Shown here: positions 37,230 through 47,092 of the stretch, one piece after another
How positions within the stretch are numbered: the first letter of the stretch is position 1
How the letters are laid out: every line of letters starts with the position of its first letter
DNA from: Ulva prolifera
Lineage: Eukaryota; Chlorophyta; Ulvophyceae; Ulvales; Ulvaceae
Assembly (NCBI GenBank): GCA_023078555.1
Contig: CM041202.1
Coordinates: forward strand, 3,468,022-3,532,021
DNA: 64,000 nt
Direction: 5' to 3'
The notes under the pieces: model-generated
Database searches by the model: none
The model's input: only the letters and a program-made list of their open reading frames with translations
Told to the model about the DNA's origin: nothing
Program-made: the position numbers and the translations under genes

Positions 37230-37442
37230 AGCGAGAAGGTTTGGAGCGTGAACCAGCGAGCGGGTTCACAGGAACACACCAAAGGCTGCTTTGACTGTGG
37301 TGACCCAGGACACTGGAAGCGGGACTGCCTTAAATGGAAGAAGAAGAAAGAGGAATACGCCAAGAAGGACAGTGCACACAAGCACGTAATGATGGTCAAG
37401 CATGAAATCCATAGAACACCGGTGGAGAGTCTCGCTCTTTAA
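37230..37442 (+). pseudogene. Gag-type zinc-knuckle fragment
   Basis: The frame contains GCFDCGDPGHWKRDCLKWKK, a canonical C-x2-C-x4-H-x4-C knuckle followed by a Lys-rich run, then HKHVMMVKHEIHRTPVESLAL and a stop. Such knuckles are typical of retroelement Gag proteins but also occur in host RNA-binding proteins. Joined to the end of the copia integrase remnant, so probably a second element fragment. Confidence 0.5.
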
Positions 37443-37716
37443 ATCATGATGGCGGAATTTGCTCAGGAACTGCGCGGAGCAGAACCAGATTTGACAGCGC
37501 AACATTTACTTTATGTAATTCCACGGATGTATGACTATTGTCGGCAAGCTCGGATGGCAAACGCTTATGCAGAAGACATGGTGTCGCTACGGCTGTCACA
37601 GGCCGATGTACAGATGACACCAGAGGTCACAACCATACATACAGAAATTGGCCTTGATCATGAATCCTCCTGCATCAATTCCTATCAAAATAGAACCTGA
37701 CGAAGTCGATGGCCAC
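37443..37716. other. Unassigned ORF, 37446-37700 (+)
   Basis: An 84-codon frame beginning near MMAEFAQELRGAEPDLTAQH, mostly helical in composition, no motif recognised. It sits between the zinc-knuckle fragment and a LINE 3' end and may be part of either Gag or nothing. Confidence 0.25.
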
Positions 37717-38959
37717 AATGTATGTAGTTACAAAGGACAGAGGCCGGGCAGCGAGCCATCGCTAGGAACGCACACGAAATTCCACTCACGCAGTCATGGC
37801 ACTAGGCCGGGCACGAGCACGTACTACAGCCCTACCGGTGATGCCAGCCAAAGATTGAAGCCCCGCACGGAGCACAAGAGCATTCCCCTTGCACAACGCC
37901 ACACTCAACCGGCGCAGAGCATTCGTCACAAACGAAGCACGGTTCACCTTACCACACCGAGACGCAACCTCCGCCAGCCGATTCAAGTGATTCATGGCAG
38001 GCCGTCCTAAGCGACCATGCGTCTCATGCGACAACGGCACAAAACTGTACGCATCAGGGTCATACAAACCATAATCATTGCATTTCTGCACGTCCAGTGT
38101 CTCCGCAGCACCCTCGTCCTCTCGGGCCGCACGGCCGCAATAGGAACCAGCACAGGGGTTCACAACCGACACATCTCCTATGCACACAGGGTCACCCGGC
38201 GGCATAAACATGATGTCCCCCAGCTTCTCCCGGGCCACTGCCTTGAACACCTGCGCCAGCGCCGTTGCCTGCGCGGCAGCGGCCCGCTCCCCAGGCCCCG
38301 CCCGGTCCTGGCCACCCGGCGCCGCTGCCGCCGCCAGGGTCGCAGCCTGCGCTGCGTCTGGCGCGTGGCGCCCCGGCTGGGCGCTGTGTCATCGGCGTCG
38401 GCGGCCGGAGCAGTCGCAGGCGCCGGCGCCGCGTCCGCACGCGCGACCGGCGGCGGCGGGGCTGCAGGTATCGGCTCCGCGGGCAAGGTCGCCCCGCGCG
38501 AAGGGCCCGCGACCTGGGAGGCGGGCTGGGGTGGGGCAGGGGGGGGCGGGCCCAACGGGCCAGCATGGATATGCCTCGGAGCGGCCGCGAGCCGCGCGCG
38601 GACGAACGGCGCTGTGCGCGGGATGCGCGTGGATGCCACACACGCGTGGGACCCGATCTCGCGCCATTGTTTTTCAACAATGTTGTGGCGCGAAGTCCAG
38701 GTCCCCGCATTGTGTGTGCAATTCATCGCGTGGTCGAGATCATGCGGCTGTATGAAAGTGCCACTATGTGGATTCGCAGCGCGAGCCGACCGCATTGGGA
38801 GGGGCTGGAGACATGCCCAGGAGATACCTGATGCTCAGCATGAACTCAATGTCAGTCATGCGCAGCGCCTGGGAGAGCGGCAGGGTGCTCAACCAAAGGG
38901 TGGCTGCACGGCAAGCACAGCTGCGAAGCCGTGCCAAGTTGCATGCACCCTCGAGCGTG
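37717..38959 (-). mobile_element. 5'-truncated LINE (copy 2)
   Basis: Same family as 39850-41352, about 95% alike over its length. The minus-strand ORF is broken by small indels (for example the CxC region reads SGTFIQPHDLDHAMNC). The 3' end lies at 37717 (tgtatgtagttacaaaggac). The 5' truncation is at gcatgcaccctcgagcgtg, where the tail of another LINE-like copy (38957 onward) abuts. Confidence 0.8.
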
Positions 38960-39440
38960 TATGTAGTTACAAAGGACAGAGGCCGGGCATCGAGCCATTG
39001 CTAGGAACTCACACGCAAATCCACTCATTCACCAGGTCAGTGCACGCCCACTACGGGCAAGTGCACTGCACATGAGGAACTTCAAAAGCGTCTTCACAAT
39101 TAGAAAAAACACAGGCATCCAGCTTCACAAGGAAGCAGCTAGTCATCAACCACGCAGCCCATCGTCGCATGATCGTCAAGCAAACAGCGCTGGCGTACAG
39201 CCAGCAGGAAACCATCTCCTCACGCACCGCAAATGCTCAGAGAGCGGGGTATCGTAGCGGATGAACATGGGATCATAAATTCCACACTGGGAACCTGTAC
39301 GCAGCAGCTGGGTGCCGACAGAATTGGCTGTATGCAGCAGTGCAGCAGGACGCGGGACCGCTGAAGCCATGATCATCTCGAAGCCGCTAGGGCGCCATAA
39401 AAGGGTATAGCGGCGCCACTGAAACGTGAATCTAGATGAA
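38957..39440 (-). mobile_element. LINE-like 3' fragment, subtype 2 (copy of 26487-27015)
   Basis: Starts with the shared tail gtgtatgtagttacaaagga and continues into sequence matching 26512-27010. Contains one copy of the 24-bp unit that is present four times there. Minus-strand text FEMIMASAVPRPAALLHTAN is conserved in both but unassigned. Confidence 0.6.
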
Positions 39441-39849
39441 AAGCTTCGCTGAACCTCGTCCGCGCGACTGCTGACAACGGAAGGCAACATGCAGACATGT
39501 GTGCCTCGCCGGTACCGCCCCAAGCCGACCCGCAGAACGGAGCATGCTGGCAATCCGCCATGCCCAGAAGCGAGCCAAACGCCGCACAATGTAAAAGAGA
39601 TAACTCGTAGTGCAACCGTATGACCTTCGCTGCCAAGGGACATAGCGGCAGGAGTAGCAAACATGCCAGAGCGTGCCAAGCCTGTGGTGCGCAGAGCAGA
39701 GACGACATGAAACGAACGAGCGCGAAAGAATCACACAGCAGTATGGACATTTAAATCAACGATCACGAGCCGGCCGTGCACCGCAGCACGACCGACCCGA
39801 GCTATGGAGTGAAGAGACGAACGACGATAATCAATACAATAATGTAAAG
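39441..39849. other. No recognisable gene
   Basis: Sequence between two LINE-like copies. Open frames on the minus strand lack motifs. Confidence 0.35.
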
Positions 39850-41352
39850 TATGTCTGTATGTATGTAGTTACAAAGGACAGAGGCCGGGCATCGAGGCAT
39901 CGCTAGGAATTCACACGCATATCCACTCACGCAGTCATGGCACTAGGCAAGGCACGAGCACGTACCACAGCCCTACCGGTGATGCCAGCCAAAGATTGAA
40001 GCCCCGCACGGAGCACAAGAGCATTCCCCTTGCACAACGCCACACTCAACCGGCGCAGAGCATTCGTCACAAACAAAGCACGGTTCACCTTACCACACCG
40101 AGACGCAACCTCCGCCAGCCGATTCAAGTGATTCATGGCAGGCCGTCCCAAGCGACCATGCGTCTCATGCGACAACGGCACAAAACTGTACGCATCAGGG
40201 TCGTACAAACGATAATCATTGCGTTTCTGCACGTCCCGTGTCTCCGCAGCACCCCCGTCCTCTCGGGCCGCACGGCCGCAATAGGAACCAGCACAGGGGT
40301 TCACAACCGACACATCTCCTATGCACAAAGGGTCACCCGGCGGCATAAACATGATGTCCCCCAGCTTCTCCTGGGCCACTGCCCTGAACACCTGCGCCAG
40401 CGCCGTTGCGGCGCCGGGTGGCCAGGACCCGGCGGGGCCTGCGGAGCGGGCCGCTGCCGCCGCCAGGGTCGCAGCCTGCGCTGCGTCTGGCGCGTGGCGC
40501 CCCGGCTGGGCGCTGTGTCCGGCATCGGCGTCGGCGGCCGGAGCAGTCGCAGGCGCCGGCGCCGCGTCCGCACGCGCGACCGGCGGCGGCGGGGCTGCAG
40601 GTATCGGCTCCGCGGGCAAGGTCGCCCCGCGCGAAGGGCCCGCGACCTGGGAGGCGGGCTGGGGCGGAGCAGGGGGGGGCGGGCCCAACGGGCCAGCATG
40701 GATCTGCCTCGGAGCGGCCGCGAGCCGCGCGCGGACGAACGGCGCTGTGCGCGGGATGCGCGTGGATGCCACACATGCGTGGGACCCGATTTCGCGCCAT
40801 TGTTTTGCAACGATGTTGTGGCGCGAAGTCCAAGTCCCCGCATTGTGTGTGCAATTCATCGCGTGGTCGAGATCATGCGGCTGTATGAAAGTGCCACATT
40901 CGCAGCGCGAGCCGACCGCATTGGGAGGGGCTGGGGACATGCCCAGGAGATACCTGATGCTCAGCATGAACTCAATGTCAGTCATGCACAGCGCCTGGGA
41001 GAGCGGCAGGGTGCTCAACCAAAGGGTGGCTGCACGGCAAGCACAGCTGCGAAGCCGCGCCAAGTTGCATGCACCCTCGAGCGTGGCCACGTCATGGCTG
41101 GCAAGCAGAGCCGCCCGGCGGCGCAGGGCAACCACCTTCGTGATACGCTGCTGCATACCGGGTAACACCTTGGCGATGGTGTCGCCGCTCGCCGGCCCGG
41201 GCAGCTCCGGATGGAGCTGCTGAGCGACGTTGAGGGCCTGCCAGGTTTCCTGCAAGTGTTGCCCGTGCGGCCCCTGGTACGGCTGCATGCACTCGGGGCC
41301 TCCTGCGAATGCCTTTTGGCTCACCGCAGCTGCAGCGAGGTACGCTCCGTCC
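39850..41352 (-). mobile_element. 5'-truncated LINE (copy 3), C-terminal polyprotein
   Basis: An open minus-strand frame of nearly 480 codons covers the part after the RT: ACRAATLWLSTLPLSQALCM, FMLSIRYLLGM, the zinc-type motif SRCECGTFIQPHDLDHAMNC with TSRHNIVAKQW, a long Ala/Pro-rich linker, and the C-terminal block AYSFVPLSHETHGRLGRPAM plus VTNALRRLSVAL. These are the post-RT features of non-LTR retrotransposons. RT motifs themselves are missing through 5' truncation at about 41352, where a tandem repeat begins. The 3' tail is short and ends in a TACA-rich run (minus strand ACTACATACATACAGACATA). The frame is uninterrupted, so the insertion is fairly recent. Confidence 0.82.
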
Positions 41353-41935
41353 GCGCAGCATGGTGTGCATGCCCCACCTGCTCTGTGCAAGGCCACAGGC
41401 ATGCGGTAACACACGTACACACACTGTCAACAGCAGCATGAGCAGCTGACAAAATATTCTGCTGAGATCTCAAGCTCATCAAGTCACTCACATGCTGTAG
41501 CTATATGATCTGTTGAAAAGCAGGGGCGCAGCATGGTGTGCATGCCCCACCTGCTCTGTGCAAGGCCACAGGCATGCGGTAACACACGTGCACACACTGT
41601 CAACAGCAGCATGAGCAGCTGACAAAATATTCTGCAGTGATTCCAAGCTCAGCAAGTCACAAACATGCTGTAGTTATACGATTTGTTGAAAAGCAGGGGC
41701 GCAGCATGGTGTGCATGCCCCACCTGCTCTGTGCAAGGCCACAGGCATGCGGTAACACACGTGCACACACTGTCAACAGCAGCATGAGCAGCTGACAAAA
41801 CATTCTGCAGTGATTCCAAGCTCAGCACGTCACACACATACTGTAGTTATATGATTTGTGGACGAGCAAGGGCGCTGCCTGGTGGGCATGCCCCACCTGC
41901 TCTGTGCAAGGCCACAGGCATGCTGTAAAACACAT
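41353..41935. repeat. Tandem repeat of about 174 bp, 3.4 copies
   Basis: Units start at about 41353, 41526, 41699 and 41873 (partial). Each begins gcgcagcatggtgtgcatgc and contains caaggccacaggcatgcggt and cagcagcatgagcagctgac. The first unit abuts the LINE 5' truncation point. Copies differ by a few substitutions; the last is the most diverged. Confidence 0.92.
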
Positions 41936-42739
41936 GCACGATAGCAGTGTAGCAGTGTTTGCGTTGGTTTTGCTGTATTGTTATGGTCACGATCATTGGC
42001 GTCCTGCTCTCTAACGCAATACCGCGACTGCTCTGTCGAAACGTGCCACCGCCACCACTTCGCGGTGCGACCGAACTACAGCGCGACGTGAACGCTCAAG
42101 GACAGATTCTGAAAGGCACACAGTATAGGCTACTATCATACGGTATCGTGTGTGACGAGAGGCACAGCGGCACCTTGCGATCGCTCCATTGGTCGGCTGC
42201 AACACACTGTCCTTCGCGGTCGTTGTAGTACGATAGATCTACCGATAGCGATAGATATAACGATAGAGTTGAGATTTCTCCCTAAATATACACATACACG
42301 TTTGTCTGTTTGTCTGCAGTCTGCCAGTTTTTATTAGCGCAGTCTGCCATTAGCGCAGTCTCCGCGCGGAGGTTGCAGCACACGAGGTGACAGGACTCTG
42401 CAGATTGGGCTACATCAGCTGGCCCCAGCTTGGGCTACATCAGCTGGCCCGACCTCGGGTCCTTGCAGTATGCCTCCGCGCAGGGCACCGCTGAAGGCGC
42501 GCAACATGTGCGGTTCACCCTCCTCCCACCGTGTCACGGCCACCGTGACACGCCGTGCCCTGCGTGCCCGTGACGGCCCGCGTGTGGGTCGTTCGTGGCC
42601 AGCGAGGCCGTGGCGGGCGTTCGTGGCGGCCGAGGGGCGCGGCCTTGGCCGGCTGGCCTTGGGTGGCCACCGGGGCGCGCGATCGTCCCGTCGTCGGGCC
42701 GCGGCGGGCCGGAAGTATGCATAGCCGTATCCCTTTGGA
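41936..42739. other. No recognisable gene
   Basis: Includes a cluster of GATAGA words (near 42230-42270), a short direct repeat ggctacatcagctggccc (near 42409 and 42430) and a G/C-rich stretch (42530-42720). Long open frames in the last part reflect base composition. Confidence 0.4.
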
Positions 42740-43740
42740 CATTGACAACTCCAAAATCCGGGACCGAAAGAGGCATCCAAGCAACAAGATGCCGCAAACC
42801 CTGACTTGCGCCACAGAATGCAACAACAAGAGCCAATTCACCGAGAGGGGACGGGCGAATTGCCACACCCGACACCCAACATCACCACCAACACCATCAA
42901 CACCGACAATACGAACATCCGCTACATCAGACCACGAAACACCAGAGGCACTGCCGTAAGGACTTGGCCGTGCGAGCAACTGCCGCACCAAAACCGCACC
43001 GGCGGAGACATGCCGATCACGATGTGCCACTGGGATAGGTGGCATATCTGCCCCGATGGGTGCCCGTGCAATGTAGGATGCGAAGACATCAGCATCACGT
43101 GAATATTCCAAATGCTTTTCACTACGGTGCCTACACATAAAAGGAGACAGCCCAGAACGAGCAGACATTAGCACACGCACAAGACCGGGCTCACCGGAGT
43201 CCATAAACGGGGCTAGTGACCTTAGTTCGTGTGTTATCACACCACGCAACCACTCTCAAGTGACCTTATTGTCGCGACCACGCTTCTCAAATCGTTGTTC
43301 AAGGTATGCCAACCACATGACCGGCACGACCTTCTCACGGGTAAGATTTGAGTACGTGATTGTGAGAGGGCTTTTTTTGGACGGCTGATCGTGCGTGCCG
43401 AGACATTTGGACACCCTGGGTGGCCCACATCGACGGCGATGCTCAGGCTCGGGTGGAGCCTGTAAGGCAAGTCTGATGTGTGCATATCGTTTCAGTTCTG
43501 CCGCAATGGCCGTGATGCGGGAATGAAAGTCCCTGCCCGCCCCCTGCCCCCGCTGAGAGTGACCCCGAATTGTGGTGGATTCCACTTCAACCGGGAATCG
43601 CTCCGCCCCCATGTGTGTCAGCTTTGCGTACCAGCAAAGTTTAGCTGCCTTGATCATTGAGCTCACAGGCAGAAGGCCCGTGTCGGAAAAAAGAATCTCC
43701 TCCCTGCAATCGAACTGGTGCAGACCAAACACCATGCGGA
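42740..43740 (-). pseudogene. LINE C-terminal region (second family), 5'-truncated
   Basis: Minus strand from about 43735: HQFDCREEILFSDTGLLPVS, SMIKAAKLCWYAKLTHMGAE and RFPVEV follow the pattern after the RT thumb of jockey/CR1-like LINEs (gl.pi...i....l.w..h..rm...r.p). A TGA near 43255 interrupts the frame in VT*EWLRGVITHELRSLAPF; the sequence continues to about 42850. The 3' end, cattgacaactccaaaatcc, recurs at 34075 and 27490. No RT catalytic motif is present. Confidence 0.55.
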
Positions 43741-43789
43741 TTGCCTTTTTGCAGATGGTATCAAGTTGTCCTGTCTATCAATTCCCATG

Positions 43790-43899
43790 TGGTGGGAACT
43801 GCACTTGATGATGCGCATGGAATCAGGCCAGGATTTGACTCGGGCGCATCTGTTCACATTATCAACGTGAACACATGACCGTTTGTTCAGTCGTTCAAG
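43790..43899 (+). pseudogene. Ty1/copia protease start, left of the gypsy insertion
   Basis: Plus frame GTALDDAHGIRPGFDSGASV then HIINVN. FDSGAS is the active-site motif of copia aspartic protease. The frame is cut by the gypsy element after tcaag; the continuation is at 52385 (IKPMNGARVTVSMAGG). Confidence 0.75.
43895..43899. other. Target-site duplication, left (TCAAG)
   Basis: tcaag directly precedes the 5' LTR and is repeated at 52385-52389 directly after the 3' LTR. Confidence 0.92.
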
Positions 43900-44693
43900 T
43901 GTTGTAATGGCCAAGTCTGTCTGCTCAGAAGCACACCTATTCCAGATATGCAGGCACCAATTGTGGATACATGTGTATGTATCTCAGGCTAGTGCCTTGC
44001 AAAACTTGAGCCAGGCGAAAGTATACCAAAGAATACCTCAGAATGCCAGCATGTACCACGTCACAGCTGTGCACATGAGCTGCATGCATACAGCTACATG
44101 TGCATAATTCCACATGCCCAAAAGTGCCACTAGCATTCCTCAACATGTATAATCTCACATACCAATCCCATGTATCATGCCACCTTTTGCCACAGCCTTT
44201 TGGCAGTGCGAAGTGCCAGCTCAGTGCATGACACGTCATGCATGCGGCGCATGCATACTCCTGGTCTGCGCTTGCGCACGCCAAGGGTGCAGCGTCAAAG
44301 ACCATGCCAGCCAACCTACGTCTGCGTATCCACGCAGCACGATGTTGCTGCATTGGATTGACGGAGGATGATACATGCCAAATCCCAATGCCCGCAGCAG
44401 ATCGCCAGATCTCGCGGGATGCTGCACCCTGATCCGTACAGAGATCAACGAGCAGCGCGATTCCACAGTTCCACAGAGCTATCAGTAGCGAGGACAGCAC
44501 AAAGCAGGGATGGACCTGGGCACATATATTCCAAGTGTTTTGCTGTGATCGACACAATTACCTTTGGTCGATTGGGGCGCTCCTGTTCCAGTCATTCCAC
44601 TGTGTGCTACATTGTTACCCGAGTCCTTCTCTCCTGTCGTTTCTGTACGCTCGCTAGGGTGCCCAGCTCCCTGCGCTACCCGACAATTCAACA
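43900..44693 (+). repeat. 5' LTR of the gypsy element
   Basis: Begins TGTTGTAATGGCCAAG and ends CCGACAATTCAACA; equal in length and, as far as I compared, in sequence to 51591-52384. A 206-codon frame on its minus strand is identical in both LTRs and is not taken as a gene. It should contain the promoter; a TATA word (cacatatattcc, near 44520) lies in the distal part. Confidence 0.95.
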
Positions 44694-44704
44694 GGTATCG
44701 GTGA
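44693..44704 (+). other. Primer-binding site of the gypsy element
   Basis: AGGTATCGGTGA directly after the LTR. The core GGTATCGGTG equals that of the copia PBS at 33.7 kb. The first base is A rather than T, so the exact LTR/PBS boundary is shared or one base is changed. Confidence 0.6.
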
Positions 44705-44716
44705 GGCTTCTCTGCC

Positions 44717-47092
44717 ATGGCCGATCCTAGCGAGTATAGTCAGTTTTATGCGTCTGTCGTTCAGCCTCCAGATGACGATGGCGTACCTCCCGACCTCATC
44801 CAACTGTCAGGCTTCGACGCTTTGCAAGCAGCAGAGCGCGAGGCAATCCGCCTGGCCATATCCCTCCTGCTGACACTTACGAAGGCTTTCTTCGAAGCGA
44901 CTCGACGCTCGTCTGTCGAGGTGCTGAAGTCGTACGGCCAGGCTTCCCGCACCCTGCTCCAGATGCTCGTCCAAAGCACCACCGACCAGACGCCCCCTCC
45001 GTTCGAAGCTCTTCGACGAAGGTCCCACCTGAATGGCGACCAAGTGCGCGAGCAGCTGCGAGCAGCCACTGCGACAACCTGCGCCTCCAACTGGGGTCCA
45101 CCTGTGGGCTGCGTGCGCGATCTTCTCTCCGTCAGCGCGATGGCCTTCTACACCTGGACTGGGGGCGCCCTCGCTGCCACCATTCTGGACTTCGTATATT
45201 CCTTCTCTACAGATGCTGCTGCCTGGGCAACCGTATGGCTACAGTGTCCTGTGGACCACTCCCACCTGGACTTCCCTGCCCTCGCCTTGCGCGTCACGTC
45301 GCATCGCGCAAGAAGCACCAGCTCCAGCCCCGCGGCCATGGTGTCGCAGCTCGCCACCCTCGCCGTCAGCGCCATTGAGCCGATCGTACGGTCCATGTAC
45401 ACAGCAGCGTCTATCCTACCTGGGACTACAGCGAACTACTTCGAGGAGCAGCTGTTCCGCGCGACATCCGCGCAGGTGGCAGCAGCGCCCGCGCTGCAGT
45501 ACGCCGGCATCGTGCGATCGAACCTGGTACTGTCATCCCTGCCTCACGTGTCGAGCCTGCCATCGTACACCCCGAACTTCACAGACGACTCGAGTGCAAC
45601 CTGGTTTAGGTCTGCTGATTATTTCTTCGCATCCATACATTTTCCTTTGTCTGATGCGGTTCGCGGCGATGCATCCGCTGAGCGAAAGTGGCATCACTAC
45701 GTGTGCGAAGTTTTGAACAACCGCGTCTTATGCATGAAACTATCTGAGGCCCAGGTGATCAAACATTTGTCCAAGGGTTTCACTCGTGATGCCATGCACT
45801 ACCAGGTTGCCACAGAAAAAGCCATGTCTCCTGAGTGCACCGTTCGTGAATGGCTGGATGCCATACGTGACTTTTTCTTTACCAACGGGCAATTCAGAAT
45901 GCATATCGAGGGAGCCTGGAGCAAATACCGTGCTGGAAAAGCCTCCAGCTTCAATGACTTGGTGCATCATGTCCGCATATATTACCAATTGATCTTTCTC
46001 GATTATGTGGACTTGCCAGGCAAAATGTCCCTGCAAGATTTTGCATGGAACTTGTTTGACAAATTGCAGCACCTCATGTCACCTGAGTGCACCTCAGAAT
46101 TGTCAGCCACAGTCAAAATGTTCATGCCACTACCAGACCTGCTACAAAAATTGACCACACATCTGGAGAACAGCCACACATGGCCGACCGAGCGCGCAAA
46201 TTCACATGCCATAGCATTTGTCACATGGTGTGTGGACAAGCTGAACACAGCCAAGGAGACAGCCAACACAGCCAAGCGCTTTGCCACATTCTCTGCCAAC
46301 CATTACCAGGGTGTAGATTTTGCATCCACCAGCACCCATACCACCCCCACCCGTGAGATGCCAGCCCATGGCCACACATCAGCACCAAAACGAGGCCAGC
46401 GGCAGATTGCCATGGCATATACCAATACCCAAAGACCAGGCCAGAGTCGCAGCCAATTTTCTAACAACCGTTCAACATATGTGCAGCCATCTACGCCATG
46501 TTCCAGCGTCACCCGGGAGCGCTTACCAGGCCTCCGGGACGCCCGTAAGCTTCCATTCCAACAGAAGCAGGCCTGGCTCGATAATGCCATGGACAGCCCC
46601 ACCGTACCACAGTGGATCAAAGATGTGTATGCGTTTGAAGTTGCCAACCACAACGCGCCATTCACCATCCACGGTCTTGCGGCAGCCTGCCGTAAAGAGC
46701 TCCCTTACTACCTTCCATTCACACCCGTGGCCGTCGGGATATTCCTCTTGGAAGCAACTTTCCACCACCGCAAGCGAGTTTGCGGCATCTGCCCCTCCTC
46801 CATGCCTGACAGCGACAGGTACCACCGCATCGCGGACTGCCCTACCGCGCGTTCCATTGCGCCGGAGGCACTCGCAACCTGGGCGCAACACCCTGCCAAC
46901 AAGAACAAGTGCCTGATGGCAGTGGAGCCCGCCGACGAGCTACCGCCGCCACCACCCCCGCCGCCGCAGCCGCAGCCGCAGAGCGCGGCAAACACTCCAA
47001 ATTCCGCGGGCCCCCGCAATCGCAAACGGTATGATGATACCCCTCAGACTCCGAACAAACGAGCACGTGCCCCTGGCAACCATATCCGTTGA
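44717..47092 (+). CDS. Gag of the gypsy element (791 aa)
   Basis: ATG in a good context (gccATGG) 24 bp after the LTR. The N-terminal 200 residues are helical (MADPSEYSQFYASVVQPPDD start). The capsid-like region follows (ATWFRSADYFFASIHFPLSD, then MSPECTVREWLDAIRDFFF and YRAGKASSFNDLVHHVRIYY). A Cys/His cluster, CGICPSSMPDSDRYHRIADC, replaces the standard knuckle (C-x2-C-x11-H-x4-C). The end is Pro-rich and basic (PPPPPPPQPQPQ, then NRKRYDDTPQTPNKRARAP). Gag is longer than most gypsy Gags. It stops at TGA (47090-47092); the same frame stays open into pol. Confidence 0.88.
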   Translation: MADPSEYSQFYASVVQPPDDDGVPPDLIQLSGFDALQAAEREAIRLAISLLLTLTKAFFEATRRSSVEVLKSYGQASRTLLQMLVQSTTDQTPPPFEALRRRSHLNGDQVREQLRAATATTCASNWGPPVGCVRDLLSVSAMAFYTWTGGALAATILDFVYSFSTDAAAWATVWLQCPVDHSHLDFPALALRVTSHRARSTSSSPAAMVSQLATLAVSAIEPIVRSMYTAASILPGTTANYFEEQLFRATSAQVAAAPALQYAGIVRSNLVLSSLPHVSSLPSYTPNFTDDSSATWFRSADYFFASIHFPLSDAVRGDASAERKWHHYVCEVLNNRVLCMKLSEAQVIKHLSKGFTRDAMHYQVATEKAMSPECTVREWLDAIRDFFFTNGQFRMHIEGAWSKYRAGKASSFNDLVHHVRIYYQLIFLDYVDLPGKMSLQDFAWNLFDKLQHLMSPECTSELSATVKMFMPLPDLLQKLTTHLENSHTWPTERANSHAIAFVTWCVDKLNTAKETANTAKRFATFSANHYQGVDFASTSTHTTPTREMPAHGHTSAPKRGQRQIAMAYTNTQRPGQSRSQFSNNRSTYVQPSTPCSSVTRERLPGLRDARKLPFQQKQAWLDNAMDSPTVPQWIKDVYAFEVANHNAPFTIHGLAAACRKELPYYLPFTPVAVGIFLLEATFHHRKRVCGICPSSMPDSDRYHRIADCPTARSIAPEALATWAQHPANKNKCLMAVEPADELPPPPPPPPQPQPQSAANTPNSAGPRNRKRYDDTPQTPNKRARAPGNHIR

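Noticed and set aside
38017..39075. Long plus-strand ORFs (up to 350 codons), and similar ones at 39996-41223
   Set aside because: They are antisense shadows of the GC-rich Ala/Pro linker of the LINE polyprotein, which is the recognisable reading.
42515..42740. Arg/Pro-rich ORFs on both strands
   Set aside because: Local G+C richness removes stops; no motif, and the LINE reading ends before this point.
43937..44557. 206-codon minus-strand ORF, also at 51628-52248
   Set aside because: It lies wholly inside the gypsy LTRs and recurs only because the LTRs are identical. No motif.
45033..45716. 227-codon plus-strand ORF in another frame
   Set aside because: Overlaps the gypsy gag, which has the better start and capsid features; Ser/Pro/Arg composition is typical of a shifted frame.
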